Of a stretch of DNA of 64,000 bases, positions 1 to 32,700 are shown one piece after another. This DNA is from Dromaius novaehollandiae. Its lineage: Eukaryota > Chordata > Aves > Casuariiformes > Dromaiidae. The translations under genes were made by a program, and so were the position numbers. The stretch's first letter is position 1, and the number at the start of each line of letters is the position of its first letter. The stretch lies in contig NC_088099.1 in NCBI RefSeq assembly GCF_036370855.1, positions 92,257,820 to 92,321,819 of the forward strand, written 5' to 3'. The notes beneath the pieces are model-generated. The model saw nothing but the letters and a program-made list of their open reading frames with translations, did no database searches and was not told where the DNA came from.

Positions 1-1030
1 AAGGAAATTCTAAGCTTGCTGACGGTGTAAAATAACTGTAAAAATTGTTTCACAGTAGAAAAAGCTAAGGTAGTATGTGGGATAACTCTGATGCCTTACA
101 TTTAAAGGGCACCTCTCCTTAGATGATAAACATAAAGTTCCTTGTGGGTGGAAAACTTTGCATGTATGTGGAAAGATTAACAAGCTTGAAGCAACAAGGC
201 TATTTCATTATCTTGGAGTTAAGGCAGTAAGCGCCTAATCTTGGATTTGTAGAGGTCTGAATCTTTGTTAACTACAAAAGGAATTGAATCCCTTTAATGA
301 AAGTTTTAAAGAAAAAAGTTGTCTGTTTCCTTACACAAATTTCAAGACAAAACACCAGAACAGGAAGAAGTTTGCATGCATCTGCAGTAGCTTTGATGAC
401 CTTTTGGTTAGTACTACCCAATCCTTCAGTCGGAAGCAGTCAATAGCATGTATTAAAGCCTAAGTGGTCAGTTAAGAAAAGCTGCTTTCAGCATTTCGAT
501 GTGGTTTTATATCTAATATACTTCAGAGGCAATAGCATTGTACTAACTGTCTGTCTGGATTCCACAAGTTCATCCTATGTATATTGCCAGGCAATTGCCT
601 ACATTAGACATAGTGTCTGCTTATTTGTAGCACTTCATTCAGTGAAAGAATTACAGTGCTTTGCTATTGTACCACTGGCAGTATGTGATACTCAGCTGGC
701 ACTCTACACTGGATGCATTTCAGATGCACAAGAGGAAGATGCTGCTCTAGTGTAAGTTGCTTAGTGCTGTTGATTGTAACTGATGGGAGAGACTAACCAG
801 ATTAGCAAGAGCACAGCTTTTAACTTGAGGAAAAGCATTGCTGCAATGGCTTTGTTCTTTTAACTGCACTAGTTCTGTTTAGATTTTTTTAGCAAAACAA
901 AAAACTCATTCCATCAGGTTTCCCATACTCCAATATTTTATTTTGGAAGTTGGAAGTGTGAAAAATCTTTGTTCTAGAAAATACTTTTGGTTTAAATGCT
1001 GGAATGTTCTTTACAAATGGAGAATTTTTC
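1..1030. other. ZCCHC2 intron sequence, no exon recognised
   Basis: AT-rich sequence upstream of the first visible exon. That exon starts after an AG acceptor at 3006-3007, so this stretch is intronic. The 84-codon open stretch at 501-755 has no splice signals in the right phase and resembles nothing I recognise. Confidence 0.6.
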
Positions 1031-2382
1031 ACAGAATCACAGAATGGTTGAGGTTGGAAGGGACCTTTGGAGATCATCTAGTGCAACCCCTCCCTGCTCC
1101 AGCAGGATCACTTAGAGGAGGTTGCCCAGGAATGTGTCCAGACAGCTTTTGAATCTGTCCAAGGAAGGAGACTCCACCCCTGTGGGCAACCTGTTCCAGT
1201 GCTCAGTCACCCTCTCAGTAAAAAGTTTTTCTTTATCTTCGATGGAGCTTCCTGTGTTTCAGTTCGTGCCTGTTGCCTCTCGTCCTGTCACTGGACACCG
1301 CTAAGAAGAGTGGCCCCATCCTCTTTACACCTCCTCTTCAGATATTTAAACACCTTGATAAGATCCCCCTCAGGCTTCTCTTCTCCAGGCTGAACAGTGC
1401 CAGCGCTGTCAGCCTGTCCTCATATGAGAGGTGCTCCACTCCCTTCATCATCCTAGTGGCCCTTCGCTGGACTCACTGCAGCAGCTCCATGCCTCGTATT
1501 GGGAAGCCCAGAACTGGACACAGGACCCCAGGTGTGGCCTCCCTAGGGCTGAGTAGAGGGGAAGGATCATCTCCCTTCACCTGCTGGCAATGCTCTGCCT
1601 AATGCAGCCCAGGAGACCATTGGCCTTCTTGGCCACAAGGGCACGTTGCTGGCTCCTGGTCAACTTGTTGTCCACCAGGACCCCCGGGTCCTTCTCTGCA
1701 GAGCTGCTTTTCAGCAGGGCAGCCCCCAGCCTGTCCTGGTGCAGGAGGTTCTTCCTCCCTAGGTGCAGGACCCTGCACTTGCCTTTGTTGAACTTTGTGA
1801 GGTTCCTCTGCGCCCATCTCTCCGGCCTGTTGAGGTCCCTGTGAATGGCAGCACAGCCCCCTGGTGTATCAGCCACTCCTCCCAGTTCTGTATCATCAGC
1901 AGACTTGCTGAGGGTGCCCACTGTCCCTTCATCCAGGTCACTGATGAATAAGTTGAACAGGATTGGACCCAGTCCTGAGCCCTTGGAGGGGAGGGGTATA
2001 CTGCTAGTTGTTGGCCTCCAACTAGACTTTGCACCACTGATTACAACCCTCTGAGCTCTGCCATTCAGCCAGTTTTCAGTCCACCTAACTGTCCATTCAC
2101 CTAGCCCTCACTTCCTAAGCTTGCCTATTGGGATGTTATGGGAGGTGGTGTCGAAAACCTTACTGAAGTCAAGACAGACAGCATGCACTAGCTATCAGGA
2201 TGGTTAAGCATGATTTCCACTTCATGAATGCATGCTGATTACTCCCAATCACATTCACGTGCTTGGAAATGGTGTCCAAGATGAGCTGCTCCATCTTTCC
2301 AGGGATCGACGTGATGCTGACTGGCCTATAGTTCCCTGAGTCCTCCTCCTTGCTCTTTTTGAAGATAGGAGTGACATTTGCT
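1031..2382 (-). mobile_element. CR1 LINE, 5'-truncated, reverse-transcriptase end and 3' UTR
   Basis: Non-LTR retrotransposon fragment lying antisense to ZCCHC2 in an intron. Read on the minus strand it runs from reverse-transcriptase sequence (about 2340, a YRPVS-like motif) through IPQGSVLGP-like and ADDTELGGVADTP segments near 1870-2000. It continues through the FNKGKCRVLHLGRKN region (about 1760-1800) into a 3' UTR that ends in the CR1-type ATTCTGTG repeats at 1031-1050. Stops and frame changes break the reading frame, so it is inactive. The length of about 1.35 kb against about 4.5 kb for a full element fits the usual 5' truncation. The 5' edge is uncertain and may reach the T-rich stretch at 2385-2402. 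Confidence 0.95.
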
Positions 2383-21521
<19,139 letters not shown>

Positions 21522-22911
21522 AACAAGTAAACATTGCCTACTTAAACTGAAGCTTGGGAAATTGGGGGAAGGTGTGTGTGGGAGGTGGGGGGGTTGGTCT
21601 TGTGTTTTTGGGACATTCCCGGTTTTATATTCTTTTGGAATTTTTCATTGCTTTTGCACCTCTGTTCAATACAAAAGAAGAAAGCTGAGTCCCTGGTCTC
21701 CTCCTGGTTCTACAAAAGGCTTGCATAATGCATGTAATTCAAACATACAGCCAAACAATCAAAAAGAGCATTTGAACCATGCTTTTGCACTGAAGACTTG
21801 AGACATGTGCAATGTTTACTGCATTTAAAAAAAAAAAAAAAAAGTCCTCTGACCTCTGACATCACTGGTGGAGCAGCCATATGGTGAAAGAAGAAACTTG
21901 GTCATGTTCACCACAATCTTGGTTCCCTCCTTCCCCATTCTCCTTATGCTGCTGTTTTATTTTCTTTACCCCGTTTGTCCACATGGATTCATTGGACTTG
22001 CATGAGTGTTTAGTGATTCAGACAGACCCTGCCCATACTCTAAATTGATGCTTATAAATTGAGGGGAGATGTTCAAACATCCTGTTAAGAGAGTCCAAAG
22101 AAACACACAATATGGTATGTGTACTACATCTGGTAATAATACATATACACAACTCTCGAGAGTCCCAAATAAATGAAAATACATAGAGCAGGAAGGGGCT
22201 GAAACTGTGTGGACTTGAACAGGTTTAGAAAAATGAACTAGCTTAAATTGACAGATTTTACTTCCATTGTAGCTTTTTAGCCTGTATGTTCAGCAACAAA
22301 GGTGAAAAAAATGGTATGAATGTTGTACTCAGTGTGTTTGCATTTGTAATGAAAGTTGACAGCATTTTTTCCTTTTTTAAAGCTATTCTACATCGTGTCA
22401 ACACAGAATGAACGTTACTTGATTGAATATTTTTTCCTAAACTATTACAGTGTTGCATTGTACTTAGATTGTAAATGTTTTATTTCAAACTGAACAAAAG
22501 CTATGGTTTTCTACAAAATAGTCAGGTATTAGTATTAGAACCTGTCTACCAAATAGCAAAGTCACTATTTTGTAACAATTTACCACTATGCGTAATTACA
22601 GTATAATGTGAAAGGCTGAAATGAGTGTTAAGATGGTATTAATCATGTCAGTATCATGAGTAAGTAAGTTTAATGCTGCTGTATTTTTTATTTTATTTTT
22701 AAAAGCCAATATATGTACTAAATTGCTTCCAGGTAATATTTGATTTCCTAAAGTGCACTGAGGTTATCTGGAAGATGAGTGTATTTTTTTGACTGCTGCA
22801 TTCAACACCGATGAACAACTACCACTGTATATCCATAGGGTTTGGCATTCCTCACGGTTCATGGCAGAAATGTTTTCTTAATATAAGACCTGGTGTCCAG
22901 TAGAGGGATGA

Positions 22912-22917
22912 AATAAA
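22912..22917 (+). terminator. ZCCHC2: proximal poly(A) signal AATAAA
   Basis: Canonical hexamer in the 3' UTR, 500 bp before the distal one; possible use would shorten the UTR by that amount. Confidence 0.5.
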
Positions 22918-23426
22918 ATCAGTCTTTGGTTCAGCCGTCTAATAAATTGCTAAACAAACAAAAAACTTGAAGAAAAAAAGCTTGATTACTACATTTCTTC
23001 ATAGGTAGCATTTATATTTATAGCACCAGTGTACATTTTGAAACTTTTTTCTTGGAGGGGGGAATGGGGAGGGAGGTAGATGAAAGCTTTAATTTAAAAA
23101 AGTTTAAGTAGTAAATGAAAATTATTTTGATTAAAATTTTTATTTGATCTGGGTATTTTTGGACCACTTGAAATGAATGAACTGCATTTGAGTTGAAGTG
23201 AGGGTGTTAAACCACCAATGGACTTGTATTGTGAATTACCTGCCAGTTGTACTTTATGGAACTTATTTTATGATTTAAAATACTGTACTGTAAATAGGAG
23301 GTATGTTACCTTCTCTTTATTTGTATGTTTACCATATACTTTGATATTTGAAATGTACTGGAAAGGTCACTTATATTTCTAGAAGAGATTGGATTTTATG
23401 CAACCTTTTTTCCTTGAATTAACAGC

Positions 23427-23432
23427 AATAAA
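23427..23432 (+). terminator. ZCCHC2: distal poly(A) signal AATAAA
   Basis: Canonical hexamer followed about 15-25 bp later by a GT-rich stretch (tgtgtgcaag), the usual arrangement for cleavage and polyadenylation. Sequence beyond it shows no sign of the same transcript. Confidence 0.75.
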
Positions 23433-23459
23433 AAAAGAAAAAAAGTACCTGTGTGCAAG

Positions 23460-26400
23460 TACTGTCCTTTATCACTGAGAATAATGAACTAAAAGTCATA
23501 CTGTGCCCTCTGGGTGTACAGATGAGAGCGTGGAAAGTTTTGGCAAGATACCATTTTGGTTGGAAGCTGTCACTTAGACAAAGTGAAAGTATTTAACTTA
23601 AGGTAAGATCAGTCCTGTATCTGAAGTCAGGGTACTGCTTCTTGAGTGAGACGACTTTAAAATAGATGGTTACCTCTCGGGAGAAACAGGATGGCCTTGT
23701 GTGATAGACCTAGGACTTTGACCTAAGCTTTTTCACAACAGTTAAGCCTGTGTTTTATTGTGATGGCTCCTGGATCTGGGCTGAAACCCAGTTTAAACAT
23801 GCTTTATTGACTGCAGTGCAGTTTGAGCTCGTTGTGCTTCTCAGTAAAATGTGTGTGCCTAGTCATGTAGTAACTGAAAAGTGAGATCTTTTTTGCATCG
23901 GCTGAGGAGGATAGGACAACAGGAATTGCTGGGACTAGGGAAGCAGTTTAGGAATGTGTGGATTAGCAGCTGAAGGATCTGATACGAATGTAATAAGCCG
24001 GGTAGTAGTGAGAAACAAAAGGGTACTCATGACTCTGTCACCTCACTTTCCCTCTACTGTATGTCCGGAGTGGTCTAATTCCTCGTGCTTAGCAGCAGCT
24101 TATCTCCACAGCTGAGGAGTGCGGACTATCTTAGATCTTTATCCCAGTTTACCACCCAGAACAGCCTATTTCCTGAGCAACCAACGCACATTATGAGAGA
24201 GCTCCAAGTTCCCCATGAACCAACCTTTTTTTTCTTAGGCAATTTGTGTAATAACAGGGAGCTGTTTAGCCCAGACATTGGGCTAATATGATTACAAAGC
24301 TTCCATTTCTATAAGCTATCTTCTGTCCCCTCGCTTTTCCCTGGAGCGCATACTGCCTCTGAAAAGAGAATCTGCTACTTGGTGTGCCATCATAGATGCT
24401 GATAATCTACTTTACCTGACTAGCACCATCTGTATATGTTGCAAGCAGTTGTCACTTGAATAGATCTTGGTCTTGGATCTGTCAATTCAACAAAAAAAAG
24501 TATGCCCTCTGGGACAGCAAATTGTATAAAATTCCCCATTGTTCTATTACTTGCTTGATTGGAGATCTTACCTACCTGTCTTCTTTGGCCGTAACACTGC
24601 TAACTGAGCATTCAGGTTTAACTAGAGAGAGAGTAGTAAGTGCCTTGGAGACAGCAGAAAGCCATAAAGATCAGTAAGAAAATTCCACTAGTGGATTGGC
24701 CCTAGAGCGGCCATTCATACTGTCCAGGAGTGACTCCCAAGCACTGCTCCTGGTTTGTATTGCCCGATGCTGTTGATGGAGAGGAAATTTTCCCTGATAA
24801 ATGACAGGGTGGTAGTGATGACCTAATGCTTAGCATCTAGGGTCCAAGTCAAGATCTATGTGAGAGGTGAAAGAGGTCTTGTTCAGGTGCAGAGGGCCTA
24901 TGCATCATGCCAAGAAAGGTCAGAAATAAAAGGTGCAAGCAGTTGTACTGAGAACTCTGAAGCTAGACCAGTGTTTAGCTGCTTTTAATTGCAGAGATGG
25001 AAGTGCCATAATTCATTTCAGTTTGACTCATGCACGCCTCAAGAAGTGTGCTAATTTGGGCCTCCTGCAGCTCCACTCCTAATGTTGGGTTTCCTGAATT
25101 CTGCGCACACACAAAAGCAACGTTGGGCAAGAGGTCTTTCTGCTCCCAGCTAGTAATTAAGGCTGCCAGCATGATCCACAGTAAATATAAAGAGCAAGTG
25201 GATTGTGTTTGTGCTTATGAGAAGAAAGTGGAGGTGTCGAACAGGCCTGGTTCAGCCTTCTTCCTTTGTGAAACCCTTCTATCTCAAACCTGCTCATCAA
25301 ATATGAGAAGAGAGCAACCCCCTCACTGTTACTGCCTTGGGAAGATCATAGTCCTGCCAAGAGAGTATTTGTCTGGCTTGGACCCCTTAAGGCTTCTTGA
25401 GTTTGCCTGTGCCAAGGATCAGAGTTACTTAATGAGAATCCTCCTGAAGTTGCTGTCCTATTAGTTTTTCCTCGGGCTCAAGGACTCTCTCAGTTACATG
25501 GATCAGGCCCAAGGTACTGAACTACAATCCTGTGCTCAGCTAATAAGGGAGGAAGAAAATACAAATTAAAAAATAATAATCATAGGAGAGAGAGAAGTTG
25601 ACTTCAAACCTGTTGATGTAAAGTGCTACTTTTCTGCACTTAATTGTTACACATCTCAGTTGCTATTTAGGGTAGAGGAACAGAGTTTTAGTTGTGATCC
25701 ACTCTTTGAGCTAACAGCTGCAGGCAGTTGAGTTCCTTAAACTTATGTAATCTTATTCAAATCAGAGATTGACATGTAAGAATGGCTGTAATTGGTCCAC
25801 CTATGCCTGTATCCTGTTTCCAGCAATGGCCAGTAGCAGGTACTTAGGAAGAAAGTATTTTTAATAAATAAATAAAAAGACAAAGTAATTCTTGCAAGTA
25901 TATCCTCCTAGCAAACTTAAATGAATCTATCCGAAATTCATCTTCACAATAGGTGGCAGCATAACTCTACCAGTTGAATATACTGTAACTTCTGAGACAC
26001 CATGTAATACGCTTCAGTTTAATTTGCACTTAGCATCTTCTTGCCATCACAATAAGCTTATTTGGGGGTTTCTTTGGCTCTCTGTAGCATTTATTTCTGT
26101 AGGGTTTTCTCATGTTGATAGATTTTCTAGCATGAAGAGCATACTATTTGTTGTCTCTCAGAAAAGAACCATGTTAAATGCTTTTATGTGAAGTCTTAAC
26201 TTACCTAGAGCTCGGACAGACCGGCTCTCATAATGAAGATTGAAGACTTAGAGAGTTGCAGCCAAATGTTAAAGTTGTGTCTCAGGAACTGCAGAGAATT
26301 AGAAATGTTTCTAGATATTTGTATTCATAGAGTGAGGAATGTTTTCTGAAGTTCATGTAGCTTATTTGCAATCTAGAATAATTCCTGAGGAAGTCTGGTT

Positions 26401-29400
26401 ATCTGTCAGGATAATTTCTCTTATTTGTGTCGCTGTAAATAAGTAGTCTGAAGGTCCATAATACGGTATACATCAGGTTTTATATTTATCTGGAATGCCT
26501 CATGTTCAGGAACATGTTGCCTAAGAGATGCACCATAATTGAGCCATTCTTTTTTATATTCATACATGCTCCTGGACTAGTGTAAAGGGTCACTGTTATG
26601 TGACTGTGTCAATAAATGTAGAAAATGCATAGGCTGAAAAAAACATTGAACTTGGTAACATGATAGAATAACTTTATCTTAATGCTGCAGTAAATAAGAT
26701 ACCATTGGTACCTTCATTTTAGAACTCTTTCCTTTGATTTAAAATGGTAGTGTTTTATTGACTTCTAAGGTATGTTTTTTCCTGAGATAGAGGATGTTGA
26801 TGGCTGATAGAGTTGAGAATTAAATAAAAAGATGCTGAGTGGCATGATTAATGAATGATGGGGTTTTCTGCATTAAAAATTTATTTACCATTTAAGCTTA
26901 GTTTTAAAATTTTGGCTAGGAACTTCTTAAAAAAATAATATTTTATTATGTAAAGTACTATTTACATTAAAAATATAAATGTTTACATTACAATAGTTTT
27001 ATTTTACGACACTTGTAATTTGAAAGTTAAACCACACTGTTTTCAGCAATTCAGGTCTGTTTTGACTGAAACTAAGTTTTGAAACTGATGACATGTCTAG
27101 GTAGTCAATATAAAATATGAAATGAATTGTGATGCTATACAAAACACTTTTTCTTGTTTTTAAGTTTTTTACAGGATGTGCACATGCTGCAGCACAAATT
27201 GTGGAGAGTTTATCAGTATCAAGACTTCTGGATGAAAACATCATGGAACTTATTTTAGTTGCTTCTTAAAGACCAGATCAGCTCAGAGATGCATACTGAC
27301 AATGATTTCTAGGTATTTCAGACTGCATGTATAAACCAGTAAATCTTGGCCTCTGTCAACATATCAAATAAAAATCTCAAATGAAAAGATCAGTAATGTG
27401 TGAGAAGGGGGAGGGAAAGCAAGAGCAGCAACCAAAATACTAGCAGGCATTGCGGTAGATGAGAGATGAGCCAGTTTTCACATTTCGTTAGATTTTTTTC
27501 TACCTCAGCTCAGATTCAGTTCATAGCAAAGAACTTCAAAAAGCAATTGCATCTATGTGATACAAAAATAATTGAATTCTGCATTTAATCACAGACCAGT
27601 TGACTGTATCAAATACATGTTAGAATCTCATAAAAGTGACTGGCACTTCCTGCAACTGACTTAAGGCTAATTTATATGGACTTAGAATAGACTGCAATAA
27701 TACATGTAAAATCTTATGGAGTTCATAATTCTTAAGCCTATACAGAGTTGTCAGCTAGATAACACACCCTTTAGAGCATGGGCTCCCGTTGATTTATTTT
27801 CCATTTTTAAATTAGCCTTTTTTTTTTTTTTTTTTTTTACCTTGCTTGAGTGCTGATTATCCTTTAAAATTTCTTTCACATACATATTAGAAACATAAAC
27901 ATCATGGAGGGCCATTGGAAATGTTTTAATCCATGGTATGTGAAACCTTCAAACAATATTGAAAACATGCTAATCTGAAATAAGCTAACCTATACAAGGA
28001 AGTAACTATTTCAGCTTTAGAGTGCCAGCCTCTGTCTTTCCAAAGACAGCTAAATAGGAATTGTGACTTAAGATAGCTCTTCTACTTCAAAGCCATCATG
28101 TTTTTCTTCCTTTTAAGTAAGGATATTTCATTTCGAGAAAGCTCTTAGGTGGAGGAGGCAGAGAATGAGACATTAATTTAGAGTAGGACAGCAAAAAAAT
28201 CAAATGTGCTTGGCTACATTTGTTGTAAGCACATGAGTTATGAATGATGCCCAAAGGCTGTCATGCTTCCAAAATCTGCACCTTGTTGGAGGGAGCAACT
28301 ACTCCGACGCTTGACATTGTTGTCTCTTCGCCCAAGTAACAGAGTTGCTCAAGATTTATGACTTCATTTTCATAAATTTACTTCTTAATCATGTACGAGA
28401 ATACGGCAATGCTTTTGTTGCCACCTATTGCCAGCAGATTATTAATGCTGTTGCCAGGATGGGACAACCAGAGCGAATATGCCACACTTTACCACAGCCT
28501 AACACAGACCTAAAAGACTGGCAGAAGAAGGGCAGTTATTTTCTGATCAGCACTATACGTACCAAGGACAAGGGAACAGCTGCCAAGAGAGTGGCACAGG
28601 ATTTTAAAGAAATAGGATCCTGATGTTCAATTTCTGAAGTTTTTTCAGGCACCTGAGTGACCTGTGTTTTCATTTGCACCATGAGCCCCATCATTCCTGG
28701 GAAGGACAAGAGGAGCAGCAGGTACTTAGCCTTGGAAGATTAGTTTTCTTCAACAGTGACCATCCTGTGTCCTTCAGCTCATGATCTGCACTTTCCCACC
28801 CTCTCTCTAAAGCACATCAGACACCCTTGAGCAGGGGAGTGGCCCCTCTGGGTCAGTGGCAGATGAAATGTATTGTGCCTCCAGCTAAACAGTTTTAAAA
28901 TGGACTTTGATTTGTGTATGGCTGCAGGTACATTACGTTGCAAATAATGGCAGCAGGTTGGATTCTGGGATCTGGGAGGTCCTGCGTTACAAGCCACAAG
29001 AGGTACCAAAACTGCCCAAGAATTTGGTGTTGGTCTATGTTGCAGAAGCTTTGTTTTCAAACTGTTAAATCATTTCTGCTTTTTTGCTCAATTTTAAAAG
29101 CAAAAACCTTCCTAACAAGTAGTCATCTCACAAGCAAGTACAACAGGGGCTAGGACAGTGGGTCAGGCCAATTTGACCGTTGCACGTACAGCCAGAGTGC
29201 GAGTACCTAGAAAGTTTAATCAGTTATTTGGGCCTTTGCATGTTTTTTCAAAACTCCGTGATTATTGGCTTGAAGTGTCATCTTTCAGATCTTCAGCGCA
29301 CATCTTTAACCAGTTTACTTTGGCCAGTTTTAGACTACTTTCATATTGAAAATATTTCAGGCTTACTCATGCAAAGGGAAGAGCTATGTGAGGCCTCCTC

Positions 29401-29430
29401 TTTGCTCTCTTCACTGGCCTGCATTGTCAG
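23460..29430. other. intergenic, no gene recognised
   Basis: About 6 kb of AT-rich sequence between ZCCHC2 and the first recognisable repeat. It contains unsupported open stretches of 144 codons (25030-25464) and 92 codons (28345-28623) and a 21-T run at 27818-27838. No conserved domain, splice pattern or RNA gene was recognised. Confidence 0.6.
27818..27838. repeat. poly(T) run, 21 nt
   Basis: Uninterrupted T homopolymer. No adjacent retroposon body was recognised on either side. Confidence 0.95.
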
Positions 29431-29439
29431 TCACCCCAT

Positions 29440-29700
29440 ATTTTTCAAAGTTTTTTTGTTTAGAAATGTATCTAGTTTCCTTTTGATCTCATTATAGCTC
29501 CTTATTTCCATGACCAATCTGGATAACATATTCCATATGCTTGCTTCCCTTTGGTTAGTAAGCTCTTTCAGTCTCAGACAGACAGTCTTTGATGGAGGTA
29601 TATGCCAGGCTCGGTCAATTGCCACTTGAAAGCTGGGAAGTGCCCTTAGCTCCTTGTTGAATTCATTTTGCCTCAAATGCTCTTTTTCTTATGCTGTACA
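29440..29700 (-). mobile_element. possible ancient CR1-like LINE 3' region
   Basis: Read on the minus strand, the order of short blocks resembles the 3' part of old CR1-type LINEs after the reverse transcriptase. These include a GCACTTCCCAGC-like block and the ATTCCATATG and AACTAGATACATTTC blocks on the way to the 3' end. Divergence is high, and no terminal repeats or target duplications were seen. Confidence 0.4.
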
Positions 29701-32700
29701 TTATGTTGCTTTGCTTAGGTGTTTGCATATTTTCAGTAATTGCTTTATCTCTGCCAGGATATTATTTTTACAGCTGGCCGTGCCTTTGATACAAGGAAAT
29801 GTTAGCATTCGAGAGGGAGGGAGCTGGTGGGGGATCAGCAGCAGCTGTTTGCGCTGTCCCTGAGCTGGGCTGCACGGCATGGGCCCGCCACCCAGAACGC
29901 CAGCGACTGAGCTTTGCTGTAAAGGACAAGAAAAAATACAAGCCAAAGCTAATGTAAAAATGAGCAGCTGCCAATGTCAAAGCCCTGGGAGCACTAATAG
30001 GTTGTAATGGTCCTGACTGGCCTCACCTGGGGTCTTTGTTAGCTATGGGCCAAAGGACAGCGGGTGGCAAGTGAAGGGAGACAGAGATCATCTGCTTTGC
30101 AGACAGTGCCATTTAAAATGCTTGATTACTGCAGGAAAACCTAAGAGGAGAAAATGCAGCTGGGGAGAGGGAAAGAGAGATTGGAAAAAAATAAACTAAA
30201 ATGTGTCCGCCAGAGTTGCAAAGTATTGTTTATTTAAGGTTGCTTCAGATTCAAATTCAGTCCCAGATACTCTTGAACTAACTTCAGTCATGCTACAAAT
30301 ACAAAGCTAATGTAATGCTGTGCTGAATCTAGCCTGCTATGTCTCTCCAGTGAAGCAAATGGGCTTTCCAGCTACCCTTGTAGGCAAGTATTTTGGCAGC
30401 AAAGCAGAAGGCGTTAAATTGTGTGGTTATGTATTTCACTGCTCATTTGAGACCTATTAAAATAAGGTATTACATAGTGAGCCCGAGGCAGCAGGGACAG
30501 GTGAAAGAAGGCAGATTTTGCTTTGGACTGGTTTTGCCTTATCAGAGAAAGCAAAATGCATTTTTCTAACTTATGGATACAACAGTCCCAGCTCAAAATT
30601 CATTTGTCAGCGCTAGTCACCACATGGGGTCTAAAATGTTAGTTTTCCCTCTGTGAGACCAAGAATAGTGATGATCCTGTGGCACTGGTTTGTAAATGTA
30701 GTTGCAAACGCAGTTTGAGTGGGGGTTATTTTATTGCTGGAGATGACATTAGCCTACAGGCTGCTTTTTCCTCAGTCTAGTATTTTGCCTGCTCTGTGTT
30801 TTATCTATTAAGAGCATCACGGCTTCAGTGCTGGCACTCACAGGCTGGGTATGTCCATGAAGCCTAGAATGAGCAGCTCAGGCTTGGCTGGGCATGGTTA
30901 TCCAAACCATAGACAATGTTGTTTGTCCCTTCATCTCCATTTCCATAGCATTGCACCTGCTGGGTCTTCTCATCATCTAATTTTTGGCCTCAAACCATTC
31001 TGCTCTGCCTTCTTCTGTACGTGCGTTTTTCTACCTGTTCACTTCCAGTGGGGCAATGGGGTCAATCTCTAAATCTCTTCTTCCAGGCTTGCTGCTGTTG
31101 TGCATGTTGGGTAATGCTTTCTGTTCTCTCGTTAGACCATTTTCCTGTTTCCTCTTTCCATATCATCACCTTATGAATGCTGTTCTCAGCTGTTTTTCTG
31201 CCTCAGTGCATCCACGAAGGACTGGCCTTATCTTTCTTATGTTGATTTCACCATTAGCCTGGCTGTAAGCTAATTCTCAGGGCTATCTTTTCATTTATTT
31301 ATATATTCCTATTTGGTTTCTTTATTTTATCATTGTGTTATGGTAGGATGAGGTTGTGTTTTACTCTAAGAGCTTTAAAAGTTAAGAAAAATGTTACTGG
31401 GGATAAGCTGACTCTCCAGGTTCATTCTCTTCTGAACACCAAGCAGATTGGGCTCATCTTCTCATGAGCAGTGAACATAATTACAGTGGGAAGACAAGAC
31501 TTGCCCATGGGTGGGGCAAGAGGTGTTGGAAAAGAGCATGGATGTGGTTTCTGTCTGTAGCAGTACCCAAGTGGGAACTTGGACACAGGTAAAGTAGTCA
31601 CCAGCCTGAAAATAAGTAGGTAGCAGGAAGATGGCAGACCTCTAGATTAGTGAGAAACAAGATGGAAGTGTGTGGTGTGTCTGCGATGCCACTGCTGCCC
31701 CAGAGACCAAACCACAGCTGAATTTGGCTCTGTGGGAAATACAAGACTGTGTTCCATGAGCTGGAATAGAAATCCCATGTGGCACAACTTTGGGTCACAC
31801 AGGCACATCTCTGTGGTTCTTTAGTGCACTTTCCCTACTTGTTTCTACTGTCTAGAAACAAGACGTTTGTCTTCCCCAAGCTGTCAGACAGCGCAAGGTA
31901 TTTGGGATGTCTGCTTGGGGGAAAAGGTCCCTGAAGCAGTCATCACTGTGGGGGGTTGAGTTTCGCCTCCCTTGGTGGGTTTCCCTGTCTTCTATTAAGA
32001 AAAAAAAATTGTCTTTCTAAAGACAGGCTGAGAAAGCTTCTCCTTTCTTCCAAAACTTCATGTCCTTAGGTTGCAGTGCTGGCTGAGAACAGAATAGTGG
32101 TAAAAGACTTTCAAATGAATGTATGCAGATGAATCACAAACTAGGGAGTACAGGTCACTCTTGCTCTGTCCAGCCTTTGAGATGCTTAATGGCTTTTGCT
32201 CATATAGTACCTCTTGCAGCTCTCATTGCTCTGTTCCCTTAACAATTGCTATTTTGTCTGTCCTACCCAATGCTGTATTTGTTATCGATATAGATGGAGA
32301 GCTTGATTCAGTACCTGCACATAGATATCAAGTGTCATTTGAGGATATACCCCACCTGGTCTCCAGACACGCAGAGATCTCCCATAGATCTTGAGCCATA
32401 TTTTCTAGCCCTGTTCTGCTGGCACAGATAACTCAGGATGTCTCAAATGGCACGAGACATCTAGGCGTAAGCAACTGAACGAGGACCTTGCTGCATGTGC
32501 TTTACAGTGGGAATAGGCAAAACTAGATCCGTTATCAATTTTTATACTTTGTTGTACTAGCTACAAGCGGAATTAAACCACCTGCATTGGTGGCAAACAG
32601 AGCTTAAGGCATAAATCATGTTGCCTATAGTAGGCATTTGTTTTGGGAGAAGTGCCAAAGACTGGTGTTAAAAGCCCAGGGCTGCCTTTTGGGAACCAGT

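Larger units (their letters stand above)
21522..23450 (+). other. ZCCHC2: ZCCHC2 3' UTR
   Basis: About 1.9 kb of AT-rich sequence from the stop codon to the distal poly(A) signal. It contains a G-rich stretch near 21571-21597, a 17-A run (21827-21843), and a Pumilio-type TGTAAATA at 23289-23296. The end is inferred from AATAAA at 23427-23432 and the GT-rich sequence just after it. Confidence 0.8.

Noticed and set aside
1577..1921. CR1 reading frame as a host gene
   Set aside because: It is the reverse-transcriptase C-terminal region of a truncated CR1 copy with broken frames.
28345..28623. 92-codon open frame in the desert
   Set aside because: No recognised domain, promoter or splice site; length is within chance for this much sequence.
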